Shown one piece after another: positions 14,124-15,906 of a stretch of DNA of 15,906 bases. The stretch comes from Bacteroidales bacterium (lineage in GTDB: Bacteria; Bacteroidota; Bacteroidia; Bacteroidales; Muribaculaceae), in NCBI GenBank assembly GCA_004557565.1, contig SFGS01000077.1:1-15906 (forward strand), in the 5' to 3' direction. The notes under the pieces are model-generated. The model did no database searches. It was not told the DNA's origin and saw only the letters and a program-made list of their open reading frames with translations. Position 1 is the first letter of the stretch. Each line of letters starts with the position of its first letter. Made by a program: the position numbers and the translations under genes.

Positions 14124-15839
14124 CTATAGGCTTTTGTAGTAGTTTTGGATTTTCTTTGCCATTAGCTTTCGGCGGGAGGCGAGGAAGTCGGGGTAGTTGG
14201 AGTAATCCATATCCACGATTGATTCGGGTATGCAGTTTTCTTGCAAATTTTGGCGTAGCGTGGCTGTGTCGGCAATGTTGCCATATAGCGTTTTGCCATT
14301 TTTACAAGCCTCGATGGCGTTTTTGAAATACACGTTTGGCGCATCGTCGGATATGCCCTTATTCACCTGTGTGTCGAGATAAGTGAAGTTGGCAATCTGA
14401 TTATACAGCATCTTCTCGTCATAGCCATTTTTGCGCAAATACTGCTTGGGGAAGATGTGGTGCACATCGCCCATCAACGTGATTAGATAGCCTACTTTTG
14501 TGCCATTACTGAATAGTGCATTGTTGCCCTCATAGATTTGTGCGGCAAGAAAGACATTGAAGAATGGGCTGTTGATAACCTGCGTCTCAAGGTTTTGTAC
14601 AAGACCCACATTCCAAAAAGTGTCGGAGAGCTCGGCTTCTTCCACCTCTTTGAAGAATGTCATGAATCCTTTTTCACGAATACGCCTGATGTCAAAGTCC
14701 ATTTGTGATTCTGGAGAGCCGATGTAGCGGCTTGTGAGTGTTGACATCACAAACCACTTTGCCACATAATGCTTAATTTGGCTCCTTTCTATTGTGGGAT
14801 CGTTGTTCAGCAAGAGATATAGCGTGTATACAAAATCCAGTGTCATTTGAGAGTTAATCAACTTGTTGGAAATGAAGCCGGCGGTCTTCATGCCGAGTAC
14901 AAAGTTGGAGAACGTGTATTGGGTCATGAAGTCAATCACGCCGTCGCTCAACTTTGCGAACGATTCTTCGGCAATCGTCTCTCGATAATCGCGTGTTTCG
15001 AAATCACGTCCGCCGAGTAAACTTACGAGGTCTTTCAACTTCGCACGGCCGAATTTATACATAAAGGCGATGCGCAAGATGTCGTTGTAGTCGGGGTCGA
15101 AAATCGACTCTCTGTCATCTTTCAGCCACTTTAATTTTTCGGCGTACCGTGTGCCCATAAACCCATCATCCTTTGCCATGTCGGCATACCAATCAGGCTC
15201 TACAGCCAAATGAGAGAAGTAGTCGATGGCCTTGCGCAGTGCGTTGCCGCCGTATTCTGTGTTGGCGGCAATTTTCGACATGGCGAAGTCGGCTTGATTC
15301 AACTTTGCGCCTTGACTATTAATGCGGATAAAAATCTCCGTCACCTCATCAATATTCAAGTCTTTGTCAAGAGTGATTACGCCAATCTGACGATTCTTTA
15401 TATCCAGCAGTCGCATCAGTATTTTATTCATCTGTGAGCCATTCACATCGGGATTCTGCTGGCAATACTCGTTCACAAACTCCCACTGATCGAAGTCGGG
15501 TTTAAACAGTTCTGCGATGTCGGAAATCCATTTTTTGTCCTTCAACACAGCATTATCTTGCACTTTAAACACCTCTTCATCGTTTTCTACCGAGGCTTGG
15601 GGGTTGAAGGCAATTTTGATTCTGCGCTTCTTGAAATCGCTGCCCAGCACCTCCAGCCCCACAATCGAGGTCATCAATGCCGTAACACGCTGCTGCCCGT
15701 CAATCATAATCTTCTTGCCGATTGACATCGAGCCGTCCTTCAATCTCATGTCGGGGCTTTGTGAAATAATCAAGTAGCCAGTAGGATAGCCCATATAGAG
15801 TGAGTCGATCCTAAAATCCGCAACTATCATCCAATACAC
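14124..15839 (-). pseudogene. DUF262/DUF1524 GmrSD-like protein, N-terminus missing
   Basis: The 571-residue frame starts with GTG and carries the DUF262 core IDSLYMGYPTGYLII...GKKIMIDGQQRVTAL (DGQQR at 47-51), FIRINSQGAKLNQADFAMS, and a C-terminal DUF1524-like nuclease part DVHHIFPKQYL (His460-His461) with NFTYLDTQVNKGISDDAP. DUF262-DUF1524 proteins include GmrSD/BrxU-type restriction enzymes against phage with modified DNA. DUF262 normally has about 40-50 residues before IDSLYxGYP, including an IPxYQRxYxW motif. Here that motif is absent in all three frames and an in-frame TAA lies at 15866-15864. Either a 5' disruption has inactivated the gene, or a shortened form starts at GTG 15839 or ATG 15830. 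The gene is visibly less G+C-rich than its neighbours, which fits acquisition by transfer. Confidence 0.65.
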
Positions 15840-15906
15840 GATTAAGGGTAGATTTATGAGTCGTTAGTAGCAGCTTTCAGTAAAAAGCAACAGCACAACA
15901 TCAATA

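Overview
The window looks like chromosome from a member of the Bacteroidales (Muribaculaceae, Prevotellaceae or Bacteroidaceae; I cannot tell which). Several genes have a TAnnTTTG box upstream, the Bacteroidetes -7 element, and few have a clear Shine-Dalgarno sequence. The lysine exporter LysO is split into two genes, and the protein families present are typical of gut Bacteroidetes. No rRNA, tRNA, CRISPR array, integrase or transposase was seen.

Layout. 226-2246 (minus) is a transporter operon: a YeiH-type putative anion exporter followed by the two halves of LysO, joined by an ATGA overlap. 2247-2611 is a divergent intergenic region with one REP-like half element. 2612-7790 (plus) holds a small HD-domain protein and then sbcD-sbcC (DNA end-processing nuclease). 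7945-8298 (plus) is a small SprT-like metalloprotease. 8299-9019 is a 721-base non-coding stretch between convergent genes. 9020-10240 (minus) is pepT. 10357-13514 (plus) is an apparent operon of two paralogous DNA/RNA non-specific (NUC1) endonucleases followed by mnmE, which overlaps the second nuclease by 4 bases. 13433-14062 (minus) is a 2H phosphoesterase/LigT-like protein whose tail runs antisense into mnmE. 14124-15839 (minus) is a DUF262/GmrSD-like protein that seems to lack its normal N-terminus.

The most interesting signal is not a protein. In 8299-9019 two diverged copies of a roughly 200-base element lie in inverted orientation (8326-8516 plus, 8776-8987 minus). Each begins about 30 bases after the stop codon of the gene before it, on that gene's strand. 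They share an 18-base perfect block and four hairpins at matching positions. In at least two hairpins the stem sequence or length has changed while pairing is kept, which suggests a selected RNA or ssDNA structure. Between them is a palindromic pair of REP-like hairpins (8623-8715), each preceded by GTAG. Related REP-like copies lie at 7818-7911 and 2515-2560, all in intergenic DNA. This resembles the REP/BIME elements mobilised elsewhere by RAYT transposases, but no such gene is in the window.

SbcCD, the SprT-like protease, the HD protein, the nucleases and the DUF262 protein all touch nucleic-acid repair, turnover or defence. Only sbcDC and nuclease-mnmE are clearly linked by sequence arrangement.
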